Below the pieces are notes generated by a model. That model did no database searches, was not told the DNA's origin, and saw nothing but the letters and a program-made list of their open reading frames with translations. From the NCBI GenBank assembly GCA_002366545.1, contig DFBH01000061.1, positions 22,947-28,308 of the forward strand: DNA of 5,362 nt. The letters run 5' to 3'. Positions 1-5,298 of the stretch are shown piece after piece. The position numbers and the translations under genes are program-made. This stretch comes from Candidatus Oleimmundimicrobium americanum (lineage in GTDB: Bacteria; Actinomycetota; Aquicultoria; UBA3085; Oleimmundimicrobiaceae). The number at the start of each line of letters is the position of its first letter. The stretch's first letter is position 1.

Positions 1-94
1 AGACGAAGGAATTTTGTAAAATCTACAAATGTTGAGATTAATAAAGAGATTTTATCGAAATTCCTGAGCTGGGCGGCCCGATCATTTTTTGAAC

Positions 95-255
95 GGCTCC
101 AAAATAACGGTTGTTCAGGCGCCTGCAGAACTCGTCAAGCTAAACCATATCCTTACCTTTGGCTTTTAGCCAAAACTTCCAACTACGTTGTAAGATGGAT
201 ATAAGCCTGACTCAGACAGCTTCGGCCTTTTCCCTGAACAACCTGTTTTTCCGCC
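95..255. other. Nested rod-like inverted-repeat element (candidate structured RNA or dispersed palindromic repeat)
   Basis: A set of complementary arms nests into one long irregular hairpin. The outer arm GGTTGTTCAGG (109-119) pairs perfectly with CCTGAACAACC (233-243). It extends outward with mismatches to GGC (95-97) and GCC (253-255). Inside it, AAGCT (137-141) pairs with AGCTT (218-222). ATATCC plus TTAC (147-156) pairs with GTAA, a three-base bulge, then GGATAT (190-202). At the tip TTTGGCT (158-164) pairs with AGCCAAA (168-174) across a TTT loop. All pairs are directly visible and mutually compatible. The transcribed strand cannot be told, and no promoter or U-tract is clear on either side. 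It may be a noncoding RNA, a repeat-derived palindrome, or the decayed end of an upstream element. Confidence 0.5.
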
Positions 256-263
256 TAAAAATA

Positions 264-305
264 ATATGGCGATTAAAAAAATAGCATGCTCATATGTTTA
301 CCCGC
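264..305. repeat. Degenerate direct repeat, copy A
   Basis: Copy A starts with ATATGGCGATTAAA and continues through CATGCTCATATGTTTACCCGC. It resembles 501-546 in the same order: ATATGGCG, an A-rich tract, a TCATAT block and an R-CCCGC end, with a few small gaps. Both copies lead into GC-rich CCCGCC-type palindromic sequence. No open frame is shared, so this looks like a dispersed intergenic repeat and not a coding duplication. Confidence 0.45.
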
Positions 306-306
306 T

Positions 307-360
307 GCAGGAGAGGGCCTGCCCGCCTTTGGAGGGTTGCTGTCCACCCGACCCACCGGG
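307..360. repeat. GC-rich short palindromes downstream of repeat copy A
   Basis: GCAGG (307-311) pairs with CCTGC (318-322). CCCG (347-350) pairs with CGGG (357-360), followed by ATTTT. Between them lies CTGCCCGCCTTTGGAGGG, which looks like a decayed CCCGCC/GGCGGG palindrome. These stems are short and none is a convincing terminator. The cluster reads as eroded repeat DNA. Confidence 0.3.
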
Positions 361-414
361 ATTTTAAAAAACAAAATCTTTAAAAACTCTTTTGATTTTC
401 CCGGAGGCTGAGGA

Positions 415-431
415 CTGGCAGCTGGAGTCTG
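415..431. repeat. CTGGYAGCTGGAGKCTG dispersed repeat, copy 1
   Basis: The 17-mer CTGGCAGCTGGAGTCTG matches 680-696 at 15 of 17 positions. Nearby bases (GGAGGCTGAGGA, from 403) share the same GCTGGA-like period, so the stretch resembles a decayed short tandem array. Confidence 0.45.
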
Positions 432-438
432 TTTTTAA

Positions 439-501
439 ATGACCCTTCGTTTCTCCCCTTTGTTCCTCTCCAGGGTCATCCCGGAACGAAATGAGGGATG
501 A
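439..501. repeat. Overlapping, mutually exclusive palindromes
   Basis: ATGACCC (439-445) pairs perfectly with GGGTCAT (473-479) over a 27-nt loop. TCATCCC (476-482) pairs perfectly with GGGATGA (495-501) over the 12-nt loop GGAACGAAATGA. The two stems share bases 476-479, so only one can form at a time. The second hairpin, with its GAACGAA-type loop, resembles dispersed intergenic palindromes common in environmental bacterial genomes. No U-tract follows either stem, which argues against a terminator. Confidence 0.5.
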
Positions 502-546
502 TATGGCGTTTAAATAAAACAGTGTACTCTCATATATGCTTGCCCG
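501..546. repeat. Degenerate direct repeat, copy B
   Basis: This is the second copy of the segment at 264-305. It begins ATATGGCGTTTAAATAAA and runs through CTCATATATGCTTGCCCGC. It differs by small insertions. It directly follows the palindrome at 476-501 and leads into the hairpin at 554-584, so several repeat units are stacked here. The GCTTGCCC portion also recurs at 5265-5272 near the right end of the window. Confidence 0.45.
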
Positions 547-553
547 CCTCTGG

Positions 554-584
554 TGAGAGAAGCGTTAGCGACGCGGCAATCTCA
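554..584. repeat. Palindromic intergenic repeat (GCGACGCGGCAATCTC type)
   Basis: TGAGA (554-558) pairs with TCTCA (580-584). Inside, GCGT (562-565) pairs with ACGC (571-574) across a five-base loop. The sequence resembles a widespread bacterial intergenic palindrome that usually opens ATTGCGAG and closes GGCAATCTC. Here the closing half is intact and the opening half is altered. A matching opening half, GTCATTGCGAG, appears alone at 5303-5313. The family resemblance is from memory. Confidence 0.5.
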
Positions 585-625
585 TAAACAACAGATGGCT
601 AATTGCATTTAGTTTAAGCATTTTC

Positions 626-672
626 AATTTTTCTATATCGTTTTTCATTCTTCATTCTTATCTTTTCATTTA
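626..672. repeat. T-rich leader segment, copy 1
   Basis: The 20-mer AATTTTTCTATATCGTTTTT (626-645) is identical to 4005-4024. A similar T-rich stretch ending in TTTTCATT follows in both copies. A second shared motif, AATCAC-CGACTAAC, occurs at 801-816 here and at 4051-4067 in the other copy. It adjoins the T-rich part there but is separated from it by about 125 nt here. Both copies lie upstream of a gene on the + strand. Confidence 0.6.
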
Positions 673-679
673 AAACAGC

Positions 680-696
680 CTGGTAGCTGGAGGCTG
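680..696. repeat. CTGGYAGCTGGAGKCTG dispersed repeat, copy 2
   Basis: CTGGTAGCTGGAGGCTG matches 415-431 with two differences. It lies inside the 125-nt stretch that separates the two motifs shared with the cysteine synthase leader, so it may be part of an insertion. Confidence 0.45.
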
Positions 697-821
697 GAAG
701 TTGATCTTTTGACTCTTGAATAACGAAGTGGTTGATTTCTGACTGCTTTTTGTCTTATAAAGTCATCTGATAGAGGTTGACACGGATAGGCCAGAATTGA
801 AATCACCACGACTAACTCCAA

Positions 822-830
822 TGCTATAAG
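822..830 (+). promoter_or_regulatory. Possible extended -10 for the pspC operon
   Basis: TGCTATAAG fits the extended -10 pattern TGnTATAAT with one mismatch, about 130 nt upstream of the pspC start. No good -35 hexamer lies 16-18 nt upstream, and an AT-rich background makes chance matches common. This is a weak candidate only. Confidence 0.22.
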
Positions 831-961
831 TATATTAAGATTCAAATACATGGAATATTTGGGAGAATAAAAAGGCTTGCTCGTGTAAATAAATTATGAC
901 AATATTTAATTATCAGTATCTCCTGTTGGTGAAATGTAAATTTAAACAAAGGAGAGCAAAT

Positions 962-1447
962 ATGAAAGAGCAGCCTAAAAAACTTTACCGTTCCAAAAAA
1001 GACAGGATTATTGCCGGAGTTTGTGGAGGATTGGGAAAACATTTTAATGTAGACCCCGTTTTGCTGCGAATAGTTTTTGTCGCGCTTACGCTTATAAATG
1101 GTGCAGGAGTTATCCTTTACTTAATTTTGGCAATAATTGTCCCTAATGAATCTAATGAGAAGGTAACCGCCGATAAAAAGGGAAAAATCAAAGAAATTGC
1201 TGAAGAAGTTACAAAAGGAGCTCAGTCTGTTGCTGGTGAGGTTGCAAAAGAAGCTAAATCACTTGCAAGCGAATTACAAGAGAAGCAAGGCTGGTTTTCA
1301 GACAAACGAAATCTCTTGGGGATAATTATCATACTCATCGGAGTGGTTGCTCTTTTAGATCAGGTTTTACCGATGGTTTTTAATTGGAATATATTCTGGC
1401 CCATGCTCATAATTTTGGTTGGTGTCTACATAATCTTTCGTAAGTAA
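962..1447 (+). CDS. PspC-domain membrane protein with C-terminal two-helix LiaI-like module
   Basis: The 161-residue protein starts at 962, chosen because GGAG at 951-954 sits seven bases upstream and the PspC domain begins within ten residues. An in-frame ATG at 896 would add 22 unrelated residues and has no clear ribosome site. Residues 6-62 are a PspC domain: LYRSKKDRIIAGVCGGLGKH, then a DPVLLRIVF helix and a membrane helix ending in IIVPNE. Residues 65-110 are a charged, alanine-rich amphipathic linker. Residues about 117-133 and 144-159 form two membrane helices with WPMLIIL, like the LiaI/LiaF-type (DUF5668-like) membrane region. PspC-family proteins sense or respond to envelope stress at the inner membrane. 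The partner here is probably the next gene, nine bases downstream. No psp regulator or PspA is in the window. Confidence 0.88.
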   Translation: MKEQPKKLYRSKKDRIIAGVCGGLGKHFNVDPVLLRIVFVALTLINGAGVILYLILAIIVPNESNEKVTADKKGKIKEIAEEVTKGAQSVAGEVAKEAKSLASELQEKQGWFSDKRNLLGIIIILIGVVALLDQVLPMVFNWNIFWPMLIILVGVYIIFRK

Positions 1448-1456
1448 GGGGTAATT

Positions 1457-2464
1457 ATGAAAGATAATGGGAAAAAGCCCGAAGAAAAAAAGGAAATTTC
1501 TGAGTCTGTTTTAAAGGAAGAACCAAAGACAGCAAAAGAAACTCAACCATCCGAAAAAAAGATGAGAAAAGATGGATTTAACTTTGGCAATTTATTTCTC
1601 GGAATATTTCTTATTTTTTTAGGCATCGTGCTTCTTGGTAAGAGCACCGGGTGGTATGAAGTCAATATTAGCGTTAACCTTTGGCAGCTTTGGCCCTTGT
1701 TAATCATCTTCATCGGTCTTTCCCTTCTTTCGCGAGGTAGATGGAGTTCATTTATTATCACCGTGGTTGTTACAATTATTGTCATCGCTATAGTTGGATT
1801 TATGATGTTTTTTGGCATGGGCACTAAAAACGGAAAGATAAGTAAAAATATTGAAAATATTTCCATTAAGAAAGAGTACGGGGTTGATTCTGCTCTAATA
1901 CGAGTAGAAACGGGTGCCGGGAGGCTGAAGATAGATGGAGGGGGCCAAGATCTTATTTTCGGAGAATTTGAGTCCGACTTTTTAATGCTTGACACGGAGT
2001 CCGAGGTTGAAGGGGATATTCAGAAGGTAACGATTAGAACCACGGGAAATTGGAGGGGATTTGGGATGCCTGCAAATGATTTAAAGCTTTCAATTAACCC
2101 GGATATCCCGGTTAAGATTGAACTTGCAACCGGGGCTATTGATATGGATATCAATTTAAGTGAGGTTGCCGCAAAATCTATTGATATTGATAGCGGTGTA
2201 TCAAGTCTCGAGCTGGTTATGGGCGACAAAGTTAGTTCGAGTATCGTAAAAATAAACTCTGGCGTCAATTCAATAGATGTTACTCTCCCACGGACGGTAG
2301 GTGCAAGGCTGACAATTGATGCTGCTCTGACCTCAAAAGATCTCAATGGTTTTAAAAAGTTAGATTCAAATATTTACGAATCCTACAACTATGATATCGC
2401 TGATAAAATAATTGATATCGATCTTAATGTTGGAGCTTCCAGTATAAGTATTGACTGGAAGTAA
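1457..2464 (+). CDS. LiaF-like membrane protein with C-terminal beta-rich (toast-rack-like) domain
   Basis: This 335-residue protein has AAGGGG at 1446-1451, overlapping the upstream stop codon, so the two genes are probably cotranscribed and translationally linked. Residues 1-40 are rich in Lys and Glu and likely cytoplasmic. Three membrane helices follow at about 44-61, 75-92 and 98-121. The first two form the LiaI/LiaF-type pair, with LWPLLIIFIGLSLL resembling the end of the PspC partner. Residues about 130-335 are soluble, with repeating beta-like stretches such as LIRVETGAGRLKIDGGG, IELATGAIDMDINLS, SIDIDSGVSSLELVMG and IDLNVGASSISIDW. This fits a DUF4097/DUF2154-like right-handed beta domain. 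With three helices and a cytoplasmic N-terminus, that domain should lie outside the membrane. LiaF-type proteins restrain cell-envelope stress signalling in Bacillus. The role here is inferred, because no LiaRS-type kinase or regulator is adjacent. Confidence 0.8.
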   Translation: MKDNGKKPEEKKEISESVLKEEPKTAKETQPSEKKMRKDGFNFGNLFLGIFLIFLGIVLLGKSTGWYEVNISVNLWQLWPLLIIFIGLSLLSRGRWSSFIITVVVTIIVIAIVGFMMFFGMGTKNGKISKNIENISIKKEYGVDSALIRVETGAGRLKIDGGGQDLIFGEFESDFLMLDTESEVEGDIQKVTIRTTGNWRGFGMPANDLKLSINPDIPVKIELATGAIDMDINLSEVAAKSIDIDSGVSSLELVMGDKVSSSIVKINSGVNSIDVTLPRTVGARLTIDAALTSKDLNGFKKLDSNIYESYNYDIADKIIDIDLNVGASSISIDWK

Positions 2465-2539
2465 TCAACCAATTTATTGGCCAAAATTTTACTTTCACTT
2501 ATTTTTAAAAACAGCTCAGCATGAGTTTAATTTTAAAAA

Positions 2540-2568
2540 TTGAACTTGAACTTAGAACTTGTTACAAA
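2540..2568 (+). promoter_or_regulatory. Candidate sigma-70-type promoter for the phosphorylase gene
   Basis: TTGAAC (2540-2545) and TACAAA (2563-2568) are separated by 17 nt, each matching the -35 or -10 consensus at four or five positions. They lie 50-80 nt upstream of the start codon. The -35 lies in the GAACTT tandem repeat, whose second unit offers another TTGAAC at 2546-2551 but no good -10. Unproven. Confidence 0.35.
2542..2560. repeat. GAACTT tandem hexamer, three units
   Basis: GAACTT occurs at 2542-2547, 2548-2553 and, after one inserted A, 2555-2560. It is a short tandem array in the gap between the LiaF-like gene and the phosphorylase gene. It resembles the other eroded tandem motifs in this window in layout but not in sequence. 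Confidence 0.6.
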
Positions 2569-2619
2569 TTATCGTTTCTGTTATTGTCACGAATAGATTA
2601 ATTTCACAAGAGGTATAAG

Positions 2620-3924
2620 ATGAGAACCTGCGATGTAATAGCTAAAAAGCGTGATGGTGGAAAACTTACGTCAAAAGAACTTGAGTTCGTAGTGCAGGGC
2701 TTTATCGAAGAAGAAATCACCGATTACCAAATGTCGGCGTTTCTTATGGCCTGCTATATCAGAGGTCTGGATATCGATGAAACCGGCAACTTAACTAAAG
2801 TTATGGCTTCTTCCGGTGAACAAGTAGATTTAAGTGCAATTTCGGGTATAAAGGTCGACAAACACAGTACGGGCGGAATTGGAGATAAAACAACTTTGGT
2901 TGTTGGCCCTCTGGTTGCTGCGGCCGGTGTTCCTGTAGCTAAGATGTCGGGGCGCGGTTTAGGTTATACCGGGGGTACAATTGATAAGCTTGAATCCATT
3001 CCCGAATTTAATCCATATCTTAAGGAAAATGAATTTATTAGGCAGGTATCTAAAATTGGAATTGCTATTGTTGGCGCGACTGAAAACATAAACCCGGCTG
3101 ATAAGAAAATTTATGCCCTTAGGGATGTTACCGCCACGGTTTCAAGTATACCTTTGATTGCCTCAAGCATTATGAGCAAAAAAATTGCCGGCGGGGCGGA
3201 TGCAATTGTTTTAGATGTAAAGGTTGGCTCCGGTGCTTTTATGAAGAAGCCGGATGACGCCAGAGAATTGGCCAAGTTGATGGTGAATATCGGGGAGAAG
3301 GCCGGGCGAAAAACGGTTGCGGTGATTACAAATATGAATGAACCGCTTGGATTTACGGTTGGGAATGCTCTTGAAGTTAAAGAGGCAATAGATACGCTTA
3401 AAGGGAAAGGGCCCAAAGATTTAACGGAGCTTTGTCTCACCATAGGTTCTCATATGCTTGTTTTGGGTGAAGCGGAAACGAGTGTTAAATCGGCAAGGGA
3501 AAAGTTAGAGGAGGTTATTTGCTCGGGTAAGGCGCTTAAAAAGTTTGCTCAGTTTGTTGAAGCGCAGGATGGGAATCCGGAAGTAATTGATAATTATGAT
3601 ATTTTGCCAAGAGCAAAGATAGTTTCCGACTATATTGCATCAGGTGACGGTTATATTTCGTCAATTGATGCGGAAGCTGTAGGAAAAGCTGCTTTGGAGC
3701 TGGGCGCGGGCCGCGCAACCAAGGATGATAAGATAGACAGTTCCGTGGGCATCGTTTTGAAGCACAAGGTTGGGGACCATGTTGAAGCGGGCGATGTCTT
3801 GGTTGAAATTCACGCAAACGATATTGTTCTGCTTGACCGAGCCGATACGATTATAGATAATGCTATAAGTATTTCAAAAGAGAAGCTGGAGAAGAAAGCA
3901 ATGGTAATGGAAGTGATTAGCTGA
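2620..3924 (+). CDS. pdp: Pyrimidine-nucleoside phosphorylase
   Basis: This enzyme reversibly splits uridine, thymidine and deoxyuridine with phosphate, giving the base and (deoxy)ribose-1-phosphate in cytosolic nucleoside salvage. At 434 residues it has the length of Bacillus PYNP. KHSTGG (81-86) and K108/S110/T120 form the phosphate site, and SGRGLGYTGGTIDKLE (110-125) is the family signature. R168, S183 and K187 fall at the numbers of the pyrimidine-binding residues known from Bacillus PYNP. L243 and E255 match its potassium site, although residue 90 is Lys where the Bacillus enzyme has Thr, as I recall. A small N-terminal helical domain (1-65) and a C-terminal alpha/beta domain (about 335-434) complete the fold. 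AAGAGGT (2608-2614) is the ribosome site. No deoxyribose-phosphate gene adjoins it. The less specific name deoA (thymidine phosphorylase) is possible, but the Bacillus-type residues favour pdp. Confidence 0.93.
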   Translation: MRTCDVIAKKRDGGKLTSKELEFVVQGFIEEEITDYQMSAFLMACYIRGLDIDETGNLTKVMASSGEQVDLSAISGIKVDKHSTGGIGDKTTLVVGPLVAAAGVPVAKMSGRGLGYTGGTIDKLESIPEFNPYLKENEFIRQVSKIGIAIVGATENINPADKKIYALRDVTATVSSIPLIASSIMSKKIAGGADAIVLDVKVGSGAFMKKPDDARELAKLMVNIGEKAGRKTVAVITNMNEPLGFTVGNALEVKEAIDTLKGKGPKDLTELCLTIGSHMLVLGEAETSVKSAREKLEEVICSGKALKKFAQFVEAQDGNPEVIDNYDILPRAKIVSDYIASGDGYISSIDAEAVGKAALELGAGRATKDDKIDSSVGIVLKHKVGDHVEAGDVLVEIHANDIVLLDRADTIIDNAISISKEKLEKKAMVMEVIS

Positions 3925-3960
3925 GAGCGTAGAGCTGAGAGAATAGAGCTTAGGATGATC
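3919..3960. repeat. 14-nt tandem repeat overlapping the phosphorylase stop codon
   Basis: Units are AGCTGAGAGCGTAG (3919-3932), AGCTGAGAGAATAG (3933-3946) and a decayed AGCTTAGGATGATC (3947-3960). The last sense codon (AGC, Ser434) and the TGA stop of the upstream gene are the first six bases of unit 1. The third unit supplies the 5' arm of the downstream terminator-like hairpin. Confidence 0.6.
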
Positions 3961-3989
3961 TTTTTAAGAATTTCATCTTTTATTTTTTT
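3952..3989 (+). terminator. Weak intrinsic terminator after the phosphorylase gene
   Basis: GATGA (3954-3958) pairs with TCATC (3973-3977). TCTT (3959-3962) pairs with AAGA (3966-3969) over a TTT loop, with a three-base bulge between stems. The T-rich run TTTTATTTTTTT (3978-3989) follows immediately. The geometry is that of a rho-independent terminator, but the stem is AT-rich, so termination may be partial and some readthrough into the cysteine synthase gene is possible. Confidence 0.5.
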
Positions 3990-4004
3990 GGTCTTAAAAT
4001 TTTA

Positions 4005-4067
4005 AATTTTTCTATATCGTTTTTATTTTTTAATTTTTATTTTTTCATTAAATCACTACCGACTAAC
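4005..4067. repeat. T-rich leader segment, copy 2
   Basis: AATTTTTCTATATCGTTTTT (4005-4024) is identical to 626-645. It continues with a T-rich run ending TTTTTTCATTAAA, then AATCACTACCGACTAAC (4051-4067), which parallels 801-816. It ends just before the ribosome site of the cysteine synthase gene. TATATC (4013-4018) could be a -10 box, but no suitably spaced -35 is evident. Confidence 0.6.
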
Positions 4068-4079
4068 CACGGAGGAACG

Positions 4080-4967
4080 ATGGCAGAAAATGTATTAGAA
4101 CTTATAGGTAATACCCCGATTGTCAAGATTAAAAAGATGAATCCAAATCCCAATGTTACTATTTACGCAAAACTTGAAGGATTTAATCCCGGTGGTTCCA
4201 TTAAGGACCGTGTCGCCAAATATATGATAGAGAAGGCTGAGGAGTCCGGGGAATTAACCAAAGATAAAATTATTATCGAGGCAACGAGCGGGAATACCGG
4301 AATTGGCCTTGCTTTGGTTTCAGCAGTTAAAGGCTATAAATGTCTAATTGTTATGCCTGAATCAATGAGCATTGAGCGGAGAAGGATATTAAAAGCTTTT
4401 GGCGCCGATATTCTGCTTACGCCGGCCGAAGGGAAGATGCCCGGAGCTATCAAAAAAGCCGAAGAACTTGCTAAAGATCCCAAGTATTTTGCGACAAAAC
4501 AATTTGAAAATCTTAACAACATGCTTACTCATTACGAAACGACGAGTCAAGAAATCTTAAAACAGGTTGGGAAAGTGGATGTTTTTGTTGCCGGAATTGG
4601 GACAAGCGGGACAATTATGGGGATAGGCAAGAGACTTAAAGAGGTTAATCCAAACGTAAAAATTATTGGCGTTGAGCCGAGAATGGACTCAAAAATTCAA
4701 GGCCTTAAATGTTTGGATGAAGGGTATGTTCCCTTGATATATGATGAAAATATTTTAACTGAAAAAATTATAGCTGAAGATGAAGATGCTTTTAGAACCG
4801 CCAGAGAGCTTGCGAAAAAAGAGGGAATTTTTGTGGGGATTTCGTCCGGAATAGCTATGCATGAAGCGCAAAGGCAAGCGAGCATGATGGATAGCGGAAC
4901 GGTGGTCACGGTATTTCCCGATAGCGGGGATAAATATTTAAGTACAGATTTGTTTAAGGAGTGTTAA
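4080..4967 (+). CDS. cysM: PLP-dependent cysteine synthase, CysM-like
   Basis: The enzyme makes cysteine from an activated serine and a sulfur donor using pyridoxal phosphate. The 295-residue protein begins in the standard way (ENVLELIGNTPIVKI). K42 in NPGGSIKDR is the Schiff-base lysine. TSGNTG (69-74) is the substrate loop, GTSGT (174-178) binds the cofactor phosphate, and S282 in PDSGDKYLS should contact the pyridine nitrogen. The stretch EPRMDSKIQGLKCLDEGYVPLIYD (from 199) and EGIFVGISSG resemble Mycobacterium CysM, which uses O-phosphoserine and CysO thiocarboxylate. K210 falls where I align Arg220, the phosphate-recognising residue there. It ends soon after the STDLF motif and lacks the extended C-terminal tail of that enzyme. 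GGAGG (4071-4075) lies only four bases before ATG. No cysO, cysE or sulfide gene is nearby. CysK-type specificity for O-acetylserine cannot be excluded. Confidence 0.88.
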   Translation: MAENVLELIGNTPIVKIKKMNPNPNVTIYAKLEGFNPGGSIKDRVAKYMIEKAEESGELTKDKIIIEATSGNTGIGLALVSAVKGYKCLIVMPESMSIERRRILKAFGADILLTPAEGKMPGAIKKAEELAKDPKYFATKQFENLNNMLTHYETTSQEILKQVGKVDVFVAGIGTSGTIMGIGKRLKEVNPNVKIIGVEPRMDSKIQGLKCLDEGYVPLIYDENILTEKIIAEDEDAFRTARELAKKEGIFVGISSGIAMHEAQRQASMMDSGTVVTVFPDSGDKYLSTDLFKEC

Positions 4968-4968
4968 G

Positions 4969-5229
4969 ATGAAGCTCATTTTTAAAGTATGTAAATTTTT
5001 GGCGGCTATTCTTTGGATAGGACTATCTTTAGCTGTCATAGTGTATTTTTCTTCCGGCGCAATTGAACTTTTCTCAGCGGGCAAAATTTTACAGGGAATA
5101 ATGTGGCTCATTTTGTTTATCGGGGTTCCGCTTGTCCTCTGCTTCGCGCTTTACACTTTGCTTTTATTTCCGATAAATTATTTTAGCATCAGGCTTAACG
5201 AAATGAGAAAAGCCGAGAATAAAGAATAA
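4969..5229 (+). CDS. Small two-helix membrane protein, family unknown
   Basis: The 86-residue protein starts one base after the cysteine synthase stop, with AAGGAG (4956-4961) inside the end of that gene and seven bases before ATG. Coexpression by translational coupling is therefore likely. Residues 1-9 carry three lysines. Residues about 10-29 and 42-70 are hydrophobic and form one helix plus a long or split second helix. The tail SIRLNEMRKAENKE (73-86) is charged. Two helices with basic ends suggest both termini in the cytoplasm. There is no signal peptidase site, cysteine pair or metal motif. I do not recognise a family. It could be a membrane partner of the enzyme, a transporter subunit fragment, or unrelated. 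Confidence 0.7.
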   Translation: MKLIFKVCKFLAAILWIGLSLAVIVYFSSGAIELFSAGKILQGIMWLILFIGVPLVLCFALYTLLLFPINYFSIRLNEMRKAENKE

Positions 5230-5298
5230 GAGCCGGAGTTAGCGTTATCTTTTGTGCCTCGGTTGCTTGCCCACCGATAGCAGGGCTTATGATCGCAG

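Noticed and set aside
1..204. Open frame on the + strand from the window edge to a TAA at 202-204 (67 codons)
   Set aside because: It has no visible start, overlaps the nested inverted repeat, and its translation shows no recognisable motif. It could be the end of an upstream gene, but the structured repeat explains the sequence better.
777..782. Perfect TTGACA -35 hexamer
   Set aside because: No acceptable -10 lies 15-19 nt downstream (bases near 798-806 read GAAATCACC).
666..851. Minus-strand 61-codon frame with a hydrophobic N-terminus
   Set aside because: There is no ribosome site before its ATG, and its C-terminal part is encoded by the CTGG dispersed repeat and the T-rich segment. The hydrophobic start is likely a product of AT-rich codons.
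896..961. Upstream ATG that would extend the PspC protein by 22 residues
   Set aside because: No ribosome site precedes it, the extra residues do not belong to the PspC domain, and a good GGAG lies inside this stretch at the proper distance from 962.
1543..2346. Long minus-strand open frames within the LiaF-like gene, and similar ones in the phosphorylase and cysteine synthase genes
   Set aside because: They lie antisense to well-supported genes, lack ribosome sites and have no recognisable domains.
2469..2490. CCAATTTATTGG palindrome followed by TTTT after the LiaF-like gene
   Set aside because: The stem is four or five AT-rich pairs with a tiny loop and the T-run is short and displaced, so it is not a credible terminator.
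3925..4079. Riboswitch or T-box leader before the cysteine synthase gene
   Set aside because: No T-box core, SAM-type or other conserved aptamer sequence is visible. The region is a tandem repeat, a weak terminator and a T-rich repeat.
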